From Candidatus Iainarchaeum sp. (GTDB lineage: Archaea; Iainarchaeota; Iainarchaeia; Iainarchaeales; JAAZKV01), in the NCBI GenBank assembly GCA_026397035.1, contig JAPLVQ010000187.1, positions 1 to 7,565 on the forward strand: a stretch of 7,565 nucleotides of DNA, given 5' to 3'. Position numbers and translations under genes: made by a program. The notes under the pieces are model-generated. The model was not told the DNA's origin and ran no database searches. It saw only the letters and a program-made list of their open reading frames with translations. Below are positions 1 through 5,135 of this stretch, in pieces; position 1 is the stretch's first letter, and each line of letters opens with the position of its first letter.

Positions 1-1
1 C

Positions 2-130
2 AGCTTCAAACGCGTGTTTGGTGTTGTCACCAAACGACTCAACACCACAGTTTACACTCAAGTCCTAACCAGAATTATCCACAACAACCGAAGAAAAACC
101 AACTACCACAATTTAAAAACAACTAATTAA
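2..130 (+). CDS. C-terminal fragment of an ORF, possibly a DDE transposase (partial, 5' end outside window)
   Basis: Reading from base 2, 42 codons stay open and end in TAA at 128-130. The peptide begins SFKRVFGVVTKRLN and continues with TRIIHNNRRK. A KRxFG-like segment followed by a basic helix ending in a His-Asn/Arg pattern resembles the last helices of some archaeal DDE transposases, but this is a weak resemblance from memory and no catalytic residue lies inside the window. The first 60 bases are about 47% GC, richer than the following genes, which fits an acquired element. It could equally be the end of an unrelated basic protein, or a chance open frame. Another frame (from base 1) is also open over about the same distance, which lowers confidence. 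Confidence 0.35.
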   Translation, partial: SFKRVFGVVTKRLNTTVYTQVLTRIIHNNRRKTNYHNLKTTN

Positions 131-154
131 TACGCAAAGCCACTCCAAGCAAAA

Positions 155-164
155 GATTTTATAC
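155..164 (+). promoter_or_regulatory. TATA box for the 185-487 gene
   Basis: GATTTTATAC, preceded by the purine-rich CAAAAG that could serve as BRE. The box centre is about 25 bp before the ATG at 185, so the transcript probably starts at or next to the start codon (leaderless). No Shine-Dalgarno sequence lies before the ATG, which agrees with this. The position is inferred from archaeal promoter spacing. Confidence 0.5.
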
Positions 165-184
165 AAGAAGTCATTAATATAGAC

Positions 185-487
185 ATGGCTGACGAGACTA
201 ACCCTTTGCTTGAAGAGATTCGTAATGGGCTTGGAGCAAAAGATACTCAAAATCCACAGATAGGTTCACAGGAACAATCAGGCAAAGAAACAACAAGAGA
301 AGGGCTTGAAGAATCAAAAAAAGATGAAATAAAACGGGTTCTTGAAACGTTAAAAAAAAAGATGGCTGAGATTGACAATATCCTTGATCAAATTAAACAA
401 AGAGGACTAAGTACACCTAGCCTTCCAAAAAGAACAGAGCAAATATTAACACAAATAAAAGTACCTGCGCTTGAAATGTTGAAATAA
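185..487 (+). CDS. Small charged helical protein, unknown function
   Basis: A 100-residue protein that I do not recognise. Residues 1-15 form a short acidic helix, 16-44 are polar and probably disordered (Gln, Ser, Glu, Lys), 46-74 form a strongly amphipathic helix with hydrophobic positions at L53, M60, I63, I66, L67 and I70 suggesting a short coiled coil, and 80-100 are a second helix ending in LEMLK. There is no signal peptide, membrane segment, Cys/His cluster or catalytic motif. The ATG is chosen because a TATA-like box sits about 25 bp upstream and no earlier in-frame start fits. It appears monocistronic: the next gene starts 177 bp later behind its own TATA box. A small cytoplasmic coiled-coil or helical adaptor is the most that can be said. 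Reality of the gene is likely; function is unknown. Confidence 0.7.
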   Translation: MADETNPLLEEIRNGLGAKDTQNPQIGSQEQSGKETTREGLEESKKDEIKRVLETLKKKMAEIDNILDQIKQRGLSTPSLPKRTEQILTQIKVPALEMLK

Positions 488-637
488 TACTCAGAAATGA
501 ACAATAATTTTTACAGTCACATAATTAAGCAATGATTTAACATAACCTTGAATTTTAAAAAAAAATTAAAAAGTCAATTAACGATAATAAACATAATATG
601 ACAAAATTAAACAAATTGAAGTACATAACTAAGAGGT

Positions 638-646
638 TATAAAAAT
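638..646 (+). promoter_or_regulatory. TATA box for the DUF192 gene
   Basis: TTATAAAAA lies 19-27 bp before the ATG at 665, placing the start of transcription close to the start codon. A GAGGT at 656-660, four bases before the ATG, looks like a Shine-Dalgarno core, but with this promoter it might be barely or not included in the mRNA, so initiation could be leaderless. Confidence 0.5.
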
Positions 647-664
647 AAAGGAAGTGAGGTTTGA

Positions 665-1012
665 ATGCTTAAAGTCAACGGAAAGGAAGTTATGCGCAAG
701 GTTAAATTTGCTTCTAATACTTGGGAACGAACCAAGGGTCTTATGTTTGAGAATGAAAATAAATTCAATTACGCGCTGGTTTTTGATTTTCCTTTTGAAA
801 GCCAGTTAAGGACATCATTACACATGCTTTTTGTTTTTTTTCCAATTGATGTACTTTTTTTAAATAAGAACAAAGTGGTAGTGGATATTGCAACTCTTGA
901 GCCTTTCTCACTTAATTATACTCCAAAAAAACCTGCCAAATATGTTATAGAAATGCCTAAAGGAAAAGCCATAAGAGTTAAACTTGGCCAAAAAGCTGAA
1001 TGGACGAACTAA
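665..1012 (+). CDS. DUF192 family protein (COG1430)
   Basis: A 115-residue single-domain protein matching the DUF192 pattern along its whole length: residues 15-27 hold the A-x-T-x-x-E-R-x-x-GLM signature (here ASNTWERTKGLM), residues 52-68 the core strand block LHMLFVFFPIDVLFLN, and residues 92-101 the closing YVIEMPKGKA (family form: y-v-l-E-l-p-x-G). The length is usual for archaeal members. Bacterial members often carry signal peptides; this one has none and should be cytoplasmic. The family has a compact beta-fold but no established biochemical role, so no function is assigned. It sits alone on its transcript, with its own TATA-like box and a large inverted repeat beginning directly after its stop codon. 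The family call is confident. Confidence 0.9.
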   Translation: MLKVNGKEVMRKVKFASNTWERTKGLMFENENKFNYALVFDFPFESQLRTSLHMLFVFFPIDVLFLNKNKVVVDIATLEPFSLNYTPKKPAKYVIEMPKGKAIRVKLGQKAEWTN

Positions 1013-1013
1013 A

Positions 1014-1110
1014 CTATAGTAAAACGCCTATGTTTTTGAACTTTGTTGGAGCGTTTTACTATCTAGCCATCAAGGGATTGATGTTCAATTAAATATCTTA
1101 ATGGCTATAG
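1014..1110. repeat. Nested inverted repeats (two adjacent hairpins) directly after the DUF192 stop
   Basis: ATAGTAAAACGC at 1016-1027 is perfectly complementary to GCGTTTTACTAT at 1051-1062 (12 bp, 23-nt loop). One base later TAGCCAT at 1064-1070 pairs with ATGGCTA at 1101-1107, and inside this loop ATTGA (1077-1081) pairs with TCAAT (1085-1089). The outermost CTATAG occurs at 1014-1019 and 1105-1110 and can also pair, which would close a three-way junction. The stop codon of the preceding gene ends at 1012, so these would form the 3' end of that mRNA. There is no T-tract, so it is not a typical archaeal terminator. It may protect the 3' end, act as a processing site, or be a small inserted palindromic element. 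Confidence 0.55.
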
Positions 1111-1236
1111 ATCCAAAAACTAACTTAATCTAAATTAATTGACTACAACTGACAAACTAAACCTAACTTAAAAGACTTTAAAATACAAAGAGACTCTAAA
1201 ACATAATCAAAAAAACAACTACATACCTAAAATACA
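1111..1236. other. G-poor, A/C-rich gene-free stretch
   Basis: This 126-bp interval has about six G in total and is dominated by A, T and C, with words such as CTAACTTA and CTAAACCTAACTTA. No ORF, hairpin or promoter is visible. It separates the hairpins after the DUF192 gene from the structured block that starts at 1237. Confidence 0.4.
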
Positions 1237-1293
1237 GAAAAATTTTTCAAGGAGAAAAGAAAGCACTAAAAAGGGGCTTTCTTTTCCTCCCTT
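1237..1293. repeat. Palindrome and long purine/pyrimidine hairpin
   Basis: GAAAAATTTTTC at 1237-1248 is a perfect 12-bp palindrome. It abuts a longer inverted repeat: GAAAAGAAAGC (1254-1264) pairs perfectly with GCTTTCTTTTC (1276-1286) around an 11-nt loop, and the stem continues with single-base bulges through 1249-1253 against 1288-1293, about 16 bp in total. One arm is almost all purine, the other almost all pyrimidine. Read on the minus strand the hairpin is followed by five T (the palindrome), the form of an intrinsic terminator; on the plus strand it is followed by a pyrimidine tract with a 10-bp tandem repeat (CTTGCCTTTT/CTTGCCTTTA, 1291-1310). Confidence 0.5.
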
Positions 1294-1312
1294 GCCTTTT
1301 CTTGCCTTTACC

Positions 1313-1322
1313 TTTTATATAT
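1313..1322 (+). promoter_or_regulatory. Orphan TATA box inside the intergenic region
   Basis: TTTTATATAT is a good archaeal TATA match, but no ORF begins about 25 bp downstream. A plus-strand transcript would start near 1340 and run toward the pilus operon, giving either a 250-nt leader for the ATPase gene or a separate small RNA. The upstream bases are pyrimidine-rich rather than a clear BRE, and the element is also readable as a TATA box on the minus strand, so direction is uncertain. Confidence 0.35.
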
Positions 1323-1330
1323 GTATAGAA

Positions 1331-1480
1331 ATCGGGGTGATAACCCGATAATAATAGCACCTAGCAATATTTAATACTATCTTGTACCCTCTTAAACCCG
1401 CTAAACTCCCAAATAGGGTTCAATAATCGCACCCCTTACTCAATAAAACCACTTGTTTAAAAATAAACTTTTTGTGGTTT
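1331..1480 (+). ncRNA. Candidate structured RNA or long operon leader
   Basis: Several pairings crowd into 150 bp. ATCGGG (1331-1336) and CCCGAT (1344-1349) form a 6-bp hairpin with a 7-nt loop. GGGGTG (1334-1339) can alternatively pair with CACCCC at 1430-1435, which would enclose the whole block. AACCC (1395-1399) pairs with GGGTT (1416-1420). AAACCAC (1446-1452) pairs with GTGGTTT (1474-1480), and nested in it GTTTA (1455-1459) pairs with TAAAC (1464-1468) around AAAA. I tested the block for tRNA (both strands), box C/D, RNase P, SRP and 5S features and found no convincing match. The mutually exclusive pairing of GGGGTG suggests a switch-like element, but this is inference from complementarity only. 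Confidence 0.3.
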
Positions 1481-1510
1481 AATAAAATAATTTAACTATT
1501 TAATAAAATA
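1478..1510 (+). promoter_or_regulatory. 12-bp direct repeat overlapping the likely pilus-operon promoter
   Basis: TTTAATAAAATA occurs exactly at 1478-1489 and again at 1499-1510, spaced 21 bp apart (two helical turns). The second copy lies about 27 bp before an ATG at 1532 (a 16-codon ORF) and is the best TATA-like element before the ATPase gene. The pair could be tandem TATA boxes or a double operator for a regulator bound on one DNA face. AT-richness makes chance repeats easier, so confidence is moderate. Confidence 0.35.
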
Positions 1511-1531
1511 GAATCAAGAAAAAAAATAATT

Positions 1532-1582
1532 ATGTCGGCAATTAACGAATTTTTAGATAACTTTTTAATTCAAAGAAAATGA
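1532..1582 (+). CDS. Possible 16-residue upstream ORF (leader peptide) before the pilus ATPase
   Basis: ATG at 1532 opens MSAINEFLDNFLIQRK and ends with TGA at 1580-1582, nine bases before the ATG of the ATPase and in the same frame. A TATA-like box at 1499-1510 would place the transcript start at this ATG, making it a leaderless uORF. There is no Shine-Dalgarno sequence before the ATPase ATG, so reinitiation after this short ORF is conceivable. It could also be a chance ORF, or the remnant of a longer N-terminus interrupted by the TGA. Confidence 0.25.
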   Translation: MSAINEFLDNFLIQRK

Positions 1583-1591
1583 ATTAAATTT

Positions 1592-3133
1592 ATGAAACAA
1601 AAAAGCGAGTATTCTGTTTTTGAAATAGATTATTCAAAAAAGTTAAGCGAGTGCCAGAGCGGAGAAATTGTTTCACGCAAGGATGAGAAATATTTGATTG
1701 CAAAAGTGCCAATTCTTGTTGAGAAAGAACAAAAGCTCTTTCTAAAAGTTCTTGAAGAAATGAAGCATTCAGAAAAAGTCATTAATACCAAAGGAGATGT
1801 TTACTTTTTTTTGAAGGAATATTGCCTTGAAAACATGGTTTTGGTTAACAAAGAACAAAGAGAGAAATTACTAACTCTGCTTGAATGGGAAGCTACTAGT
1901 GAAAGCATTCTAACCCCTTTACTTGCTGAACCCGAGTTTGAGGAAATTGTCATTAATGGTCCAAAAAAGCCTGTAATGGTTTATCATGAAACTTTTGGCT
2001 GGCTTAAAACAAATATTTGCTTTGAAACAGAAGATAAGATTAGAACTATTATTAACAAAATGGCTTCAACGCTTGGAAGACAGCTTTCTTACCACACGCC
2101 CATGATTAATGCGGTGCTAAAGGATGGTTCCAGACTCAACGCTTCAATGAATCCAGTGGCTTTTTCGGGAATTAACGCGACTATTAGAAAATTTAAGGAT
2201 AATCCATTAACCCCTGCTGATTTAGTAAAATTAGAAACTATAAATAAAGAAGCTATGGCTTATTTGTGGCTTGTAATGCAAACATCTTGTTCTATTCTTA
2301 TTTGCGGGAACACTGGTTCAGGAAAAACCACTACTTTAAATGCACTATTTTGTTTTTTACCAAAGAATGAGAGGATTATTATTGTTGAAGAAACTCCTGA
2401 ACTCTCGCTACCCCAGACTCACTCAATCAAACTCAATACTGCCGAACAACTTGATATCACGCTTGGAGCACTTATTGATAATACTTTTCGAATGCGCCCT
2501 GATAGAGTAATTGTCGGAGAGATTAGAAGCAAGAATGAGGCAATTGCTTTTGTGAATACTATGCTTGCTGGACAAGCAAAAGGATCTTACGCCACATTTC
2601 ATGCAGAGAGCGCAATAGAAGCGCTTGAAAGGCTGCGCTCGTTTGGAATTGAAGAAAGTGCACTTGCTTCAATTGATTTAATTGTAGTTCAAAAGAGGAT
2701 TGGGATAATTGAAAGCGGGAATAGAAGAGAGATTAGAAAAGTTGTTGAGATTGGAGAAATAGTAAAGGAAAAACAAGAAACTGGCGGAGATTATGAAAGC
2801 AAAGGAAAACAAAGGGTAAACAAAAATTTGAACAGTAAACACAATAAAAGGAATAAACAAAGCTGGACCAATAAACAAAACCGCAATAACATACAAAACG
2901 GGGGCAGTAAAATAGTTGGAATAAGAAGGCTTTATGGGTTTAACCACTCAAAAAAAGAATTAATAAAAGAAAATGACGGGCAAAGAACAATGGAAAAGAT
3001 TTTGACTACTTTTAACCTTGGAAAAAAAGAAATAGAAACTATCCTTTTGAACAGAGAGAAAATACTTCAAAATATGCAGGGTACTGCTGATTTTTACGAG
3101 TTTTTTGAGGCAGCGGAGAAAGAGACTGTTTAA
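1592..3133 (+). CDS. Type II/IV secretion system (archaeal pilus/Tad-like) ATPase
   Basis: A 513-residue cytoplasmic hexameric motor ATPase of the GspE/TadA/VirB11 superfamily that would energise pilus assembly or retraction through the membrane proteins encoded just downstream. Residues 1-100 are a variable N-terminal part; 100-200 form the N-terminal domain (EEIVINGP at 117-124, conserved ATIRKF at 196-201). The motor domain shows Walker A GNTGSGKT at 239-246 (K245), an Asp-box-like IIIVEETPEL at 262-271, Walker B with RPDRVIVGEIR at 302-312 (E310), and the His-box ATFHAE at 334-339 (H337). Residues about 392-440 are an unusual Asn/Lys-rich insertion, after which family-like C-terminal sequence (RRLYGF, then a helical tail) resumes. 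No pilin lies nearby; since the platform is split into two genes (unlike ArlJ), an Epd/Tad-like pilus is more likely than an archaellum. No Shine-Dalgarno precedes the ATG. Confidence 0.93.
   Translation: MKQKSEYSVFEIDYSKKLSECQSGEIVSRKDEKYLIAKVPILVEKEQKLFLKVLEEMKHSEKVINTKGDVYFFLKEYCLENMVLVNKEQREKLLTLLEWEATSESILTPLLAEPEFEEIVINGPKKPVMVYHETFGWLKTNICFETEDKIRTIINKMASTLGRQLSYHTPMINAVLKDGSRLNASMNPVAFSGINATIRKFKDNPLTPADLVKLETINKEAMAYLWLVMQTSCSILICGNTGSGKTTTLNALFCFLPKNERIIIVEETPELSLPQTHSIKLNTAEQLDITLGALIDNTFRMRPDRVIVGEIRSKNEAIAFVNTMLAGQAKGSYATFHAESAIEALERLRSFGIEESALASIDLIVVQKRIGIIESGNRREIRKVVEIGEIVKEKQETGGDYESKGKQRVNKNLNSKHNKRNKQSWTNKQNRNNIQNGGSKIVGIRRLYGFNHSKKELIKENDGQRTMEKILTTFNLGKKEIETILLNREKILQNMQGTADFYEFFEAAEKETV
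2765..2911 (+). other. Asn/Lys-rich insertion in the pilus ATPase
   Basis: These bases encode residues about 392-440, a polar stretch with about 10 Asn and 8 Lys among residues 401-440 and almost no hydrophobic residues. It lies between the strand RKVVEIGEIV (382-391) and the strand KIVGIRRLYGF (440-450), where related archaeal ATPases usually have a shorter loop. The frame is intact on both sides, so it is an in-frame expansion and not a frameshift. Confidence 0.6.
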
Positions 3134-3162
3134 GCAAAGACAGAGACTGCTTAGACAGGATA
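3121..3162 (+). repeat. Imperfect 21-bp tandem duplication across the ATPase stop codon
   Basis: AGAGACTGTTTAAGCAAAG starting at 3121 is followed 21 bp later by AGAGACTGCTTAGACAGG starting at 3142. The duplication keeps frame, so the stop TAA (3131-3133) is backed by a second in-frame stop TAG (3152-3154). It probably arose by slippage. Confidence 0.4.
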
Positions 3163-3190
3163 ACAAAAAATATTAGGAAGAAGGTTTTTT

Positions 3191-4039
3191 ATGAATAAAA
3201 CACAGCTAAAACAGAGATTATTTTTAAATATTGAAGAACCAGAAAAACAGCCTAATCAAATTTCACTACTTGAAAACAACTTAATCAAAAACTCTTCTTT
3301 GAGGAACAAAGACTTTGAGAAACATAAGAACGAATCCTTAAAAATCAGCATAATTTTTGCTCTATTTACCTGGCTCTGCGCAGGGGTTTTTGCAAAAAAT
3401 ATTTTACTCGCGCTTGGAATAGCTTTTTTATTCGGAATAATGGTTTTCACAATCCTTCTTTATCTACCAATTTTAAAAAAGAAGGCTCATGCCAGAAAAG
3501 TCGAGGCAGAACTGCCCTTGTTTTTGTTAAGGCTTGCGACTGAAATAAAGCTTGGAAAGAGTATGGCGCAAGCCATTAAGGATTCGGCGGTAGAGAAGGA
3601 TTCTTCTTCAAAAGAATTTCTTGCTGTAGCAAATGATATTTTGCATGGAATGAGTTTTCAGGAAGCACTTGAAAAAATGAACTCGCGACTGGGTTCTTTA
3701 AACATTAAAAGAGCATCAAGCAGTTTGAGTAATATTCAGCTTCACGGAGGAAAAGATATTACAGGGTTAAAGAAAATCGCGCAGGAATTACTAATGAAAC
3801 AGAGAATTGAAAGTAAAGAATTTTCAGGAAAAATTATTGTTTATTCGCTTGTTTTCATTGCGGTTTCAGCGATAGTGCCCGCAATGTTTCAAAGCTTTTT
3901 ATTAATCGGGTCTTATTTTATGAGTATTAGATTTACCGCCCAAGAGGCTTTCATAATTACTGTTTGTATTTTTCCCACAATTGATATTGCAATTTTATAT
4001 TTAATCGAGGCAAAAACGCCTTTGTTCTTGAAACAATAA
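3191..4039 (+). CDS. Type II secretion system F domain membrane protein (TadC/GspF-like), first platform subunit
   Basis: A 282-residue polytopic protein, predicted as one half of the inner-membrane platform on which the pilus ATPase acts. Residues 1-48 are a polar cytoplasmic tail; membrane segments lie near 50-69 and 71-95; the T2SSF helical domain spans about 104-212 with family-typical AELPLFLLRLATEIKLGKS (106-124) and HGMSFQEALEKM (152-163); two more membrane segments lie near 215-241 and 251-273. The arrangement of two segments, cytoplasmic helical bundle, two segments is that of TadB/TadC and of archaeal pilus platform proteins. It starts 57 bp after the ATPase stop, with GGAAGAAGG at 3176-3184 as a loose ribosome binding site, and ends 13 bp before the next gene, so the three form an operon. 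The family is clear; pilus subtype is inferred. Confidence 0.87.
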   Translation: MNKTQLKQRLFLNIEEPEKQPNQISLLENNLIKNSSLRNKDFEKHKNESLKISIIFALFTWLCAGVFAKNILLALGIAFLFGIMVFTILLYLPILKKKAHARKVEAELPLFLLRLATEIKLGKSMAQAIKDSAVEKDSSSKEFLAVANDILHGMSFQEALEKMNSRLGSLNIKRASSSLSNIQLHGGKDITGLKKIAQELLMKQRIESKEFSGKIIVYSLVFIAVSAIVPAMFQSFLLIGSYFMSIRFTAQEAFIITVCIFPTIDIAILYLIEAKTPLFLKQ

Positions 4040-4041
4040 CT

Positions 4042-4047
4042 GGAGTG
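4042..4047 (+). promoter_or_regulatory. Shine-Dalgarno site of the second platform gene
   Basis: GGAGTG lies five bases before the ATG at 4053, close to the archaeal consensus GGAGGTG. It fixes the start and shows that this downstream operon gene uses a leadered initiation mode, in contrast to the likely leaderless first genes of transcripts in this window. Confidence 0.7.
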
Positions 4048-4052
4048 TTTTT

Positions 4053-5000
4053 ATGGAAGCAAATAAGGCAATTAGTGAGGTTATAAAAGTTCTTTTTGGA
4101 GAAGAAAAGATTAGAAGTTTTGAAGGAAAGCTTTTTTTGAATAAATCAAAATTTAAGAATATTAACAGCTTTTTGGGTTTTTGTGTTATTGAGGGAATCA
4201 TTTTAATGACAATTCTGATGATTATAGGAGTATTGATATTTAAGAGAGGACTTGATTTTTCCATATTAATTGGAACAGCAGGATTTTTTATCCCGCTTAC
4301 TGTAAACTATTTTTTTCACGATTTGCTTTTTGAGAAACGAAAAAGACAGCGTGAAGAGTTGCTGCCTGAAGTGCTTCTTGAAGCAAGTCTTTTTTGTGAC
4401 GAGACTTCTGCCGAACGGACTATCAAAAAGATTTCTGAACAGGATTTTTTGTATATAAGCTCCGATTTTAAGCTCGCGATTAAGGAAATTAATAATGGAG
4501 GAAGTGTTGAAGGCGCGCTTGAGAGAATTAAACTGCTAAATAAGAGCAAGCCTTATTCTAGAGTTATTGATCTTATTATTCAGGGGTATAAAAGCGGGGC
4601 GAAAATGTCGGAAATGATGAAAGAGACCGTGGAAGACTTGCTTGAATCTAAGGCGATTATCAGCGAAAAGCAGGCAGTTATGCTTGTTTCAAAATATACT
4701 CTCCTTGCTTCCGCCGGATTAATTGTTCCGGCAATTCTTGGACTAATCATCGGGCTTGTTTTGGGACTTAATTTTGAATCAATCGGAGAATTATCCCTTG
4801 GCTTGAGCGCAAGTGAAAGGAAAAATTTGTTTGAAACTGCGGTACTGGCAACAACTATTTATGTTTTTGAATACGCAACGCTCGCCGCTTTTTTTCTTGC
4901 TTTACAGGAAGGAAATAAAAAGAATTCCATAATATTTGGGCTAATACTAATCCCTGTTGCTGGAATAGTATTCTTCACCGCAACAAGAATGCTTTTTTAG
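4053..5000 (+). CDS. Type II secretion system F domain membrane protein (TadC/GspF-like), second platform subunit
   Basis: A 315-residue polytopic protein paralogous in layout to the preceding one. Residues 1-38 are cytoplasmic; membrane segments lie near 41-63 and 69-89; a charged linker (FEKRKRQREE, 93-102) leads to the helical T2SSF domain at about 102-212, including LLPEVLLEASLF (103-114) and GGSVEGALERI (149-159); three hydrophobic segments follow near 213-239, 261-285 and 290-313. The additional C-terminal segment distinguishes it from its partner, which has four. It would pair with the upstream protein as the second half of the pilus platform; having two separate short F proteins is the Tad/Epd-like arrangement. 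It is the last gene of the operon: 135 bp of repeat-rich DNA follow and the next gene is on the other strand. Confidence 0.86.
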   Translation: MEANKAISEVIKVLFGEEKIRSFEGKLFLNKSKFKNINSFLGFCVIEGIILMTILMIIGVLIFKRGLDFSILIGTAGFFIPLTVNYFFHDLLFEKRKRQREELLPEVLLEASLFCDETSAERTIKKISEQDFLYISSDFKLAIKEINNGGSVEGALERIKLLNKSKPYSRVIDLIIQGYKSGAKMSEMMKETVEDLLESKAIISEKQAVMLVSKYTLLASAGLIVPAILGLIIGLVLGLNFESIGELSLGLSASERKNLFETAVLATTIYVFEYATLAAFFLALQEGNKKNSIIFGLILIPVAGIVFFTATRMLF

Positions 5001-5023
5001 AAAAAATCAAGAAACAAGTATAA

Positions 5024-5126
5024 AATTATTCAAAAAAACTAATTATTCAAAAAAGCTAATTATCCAAAAAAACCAACTACTCAAACAAGACCAAACCAAA
5101 AACACGCTTAATTATTCAAACAATTA
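5024..5126. repeat. Degenerate 17-bp tandem repeat array
   Basis: Four contiguous 17-bp units occur at 5024-5040 (AATTATTCAAAAAAACT), 5041-5057 (AATTATTCAAAAAAGCT), 5058-5074 (AATTATCCAAAAAAACC) and 5075-5091 (AACTACTCAAACAAGAC); after a diverged 18-bp stretch the motif returns at 5110-5126 (AATTATTCAAACAATTA). Units decay in similarity from left to right. The array fills the gap between convergent genes. It is not CRISPR-like: there are no spacers between units. Confidence 0.7.
5031..5070 (-). terminator. Likely oligo-T termination region of the minus-strand lipoprotein gene
   Basis: Read on the minus strand, the 17-bp repeats supply three runs of six to seven T downstream of the stop at 5136. 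Archaeal intrinsic termination relies mainly on such T-runs and does not need a hairpin, so the array can act as a stacked terminator. This is inferred from sequence only. Confidence 0.35.
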
Positions 5127-5135
5127 GCCCACAAA

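Noticed and set aside
94..106. Shared 13-mer AAAAACCAACTAC at 94-106 and near 5068-5080 as a dispersed repeat
   Set aside because: Both copies lie in A/C-rich, G-poor tracts where such words recur by composition; similarity does not extend further.
598..642. 14-codon ORF upstream of the DUF192 gene
   Set aside because: It ends inside the TATA box of the DUF192 gene and has no promoter or ribosome binding site, so it is probably chance.
1334..1435. tRNA gene suggested by GGGGTG/CACCCC ends and GGGTTCAA
   Set aside because: No D-arm, no A-box, the T-stem does not pair (position 53 G would face A) and no anticodon arm forms on either strand.
2678..2947. Minus-strand ORF of 89 codons opposite the ATPase
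   Set aside because: It lies opposite the Asn/Lys-rich insertion; its hydrophobic appearance is only the complement of A-rich codons, and the plus-strand frame is a clear ATPase.
2960..3166. Minus-strand ORF of 68 codons opposite the ATPase C-terminus
   Set aside because: A Phe/Leu/Ser-rich shadow of Lys/Glu-rich plus-strand codons with no promoter or ribosome binding site.
3256..3450. Minus-strand ORF of 64 codons within the first platform gene
   Set aside because: Fully covered by a well-supported membrane protein gene in the plus orientation.
4001..4549. Two minus-strand ORFs opposite the second platform gene
   Set aside because: Shadows of a gene with a good Shine-Dalgarno site and T2SSF domain features.
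1592..5000. Archaellum operon (ArlI/ArlJ)
   Set aside because: There is no ArlH, ArlF/G or archaellin, and the platform is two short proteins instead of one long ArlJ, so a pilus/Tad-like system fits better.
5024..5126. CRISPR array
   Set aside because: The 17-bp units are contiguous without spacers, AT-rich and diverging, with no cas genes nearby.
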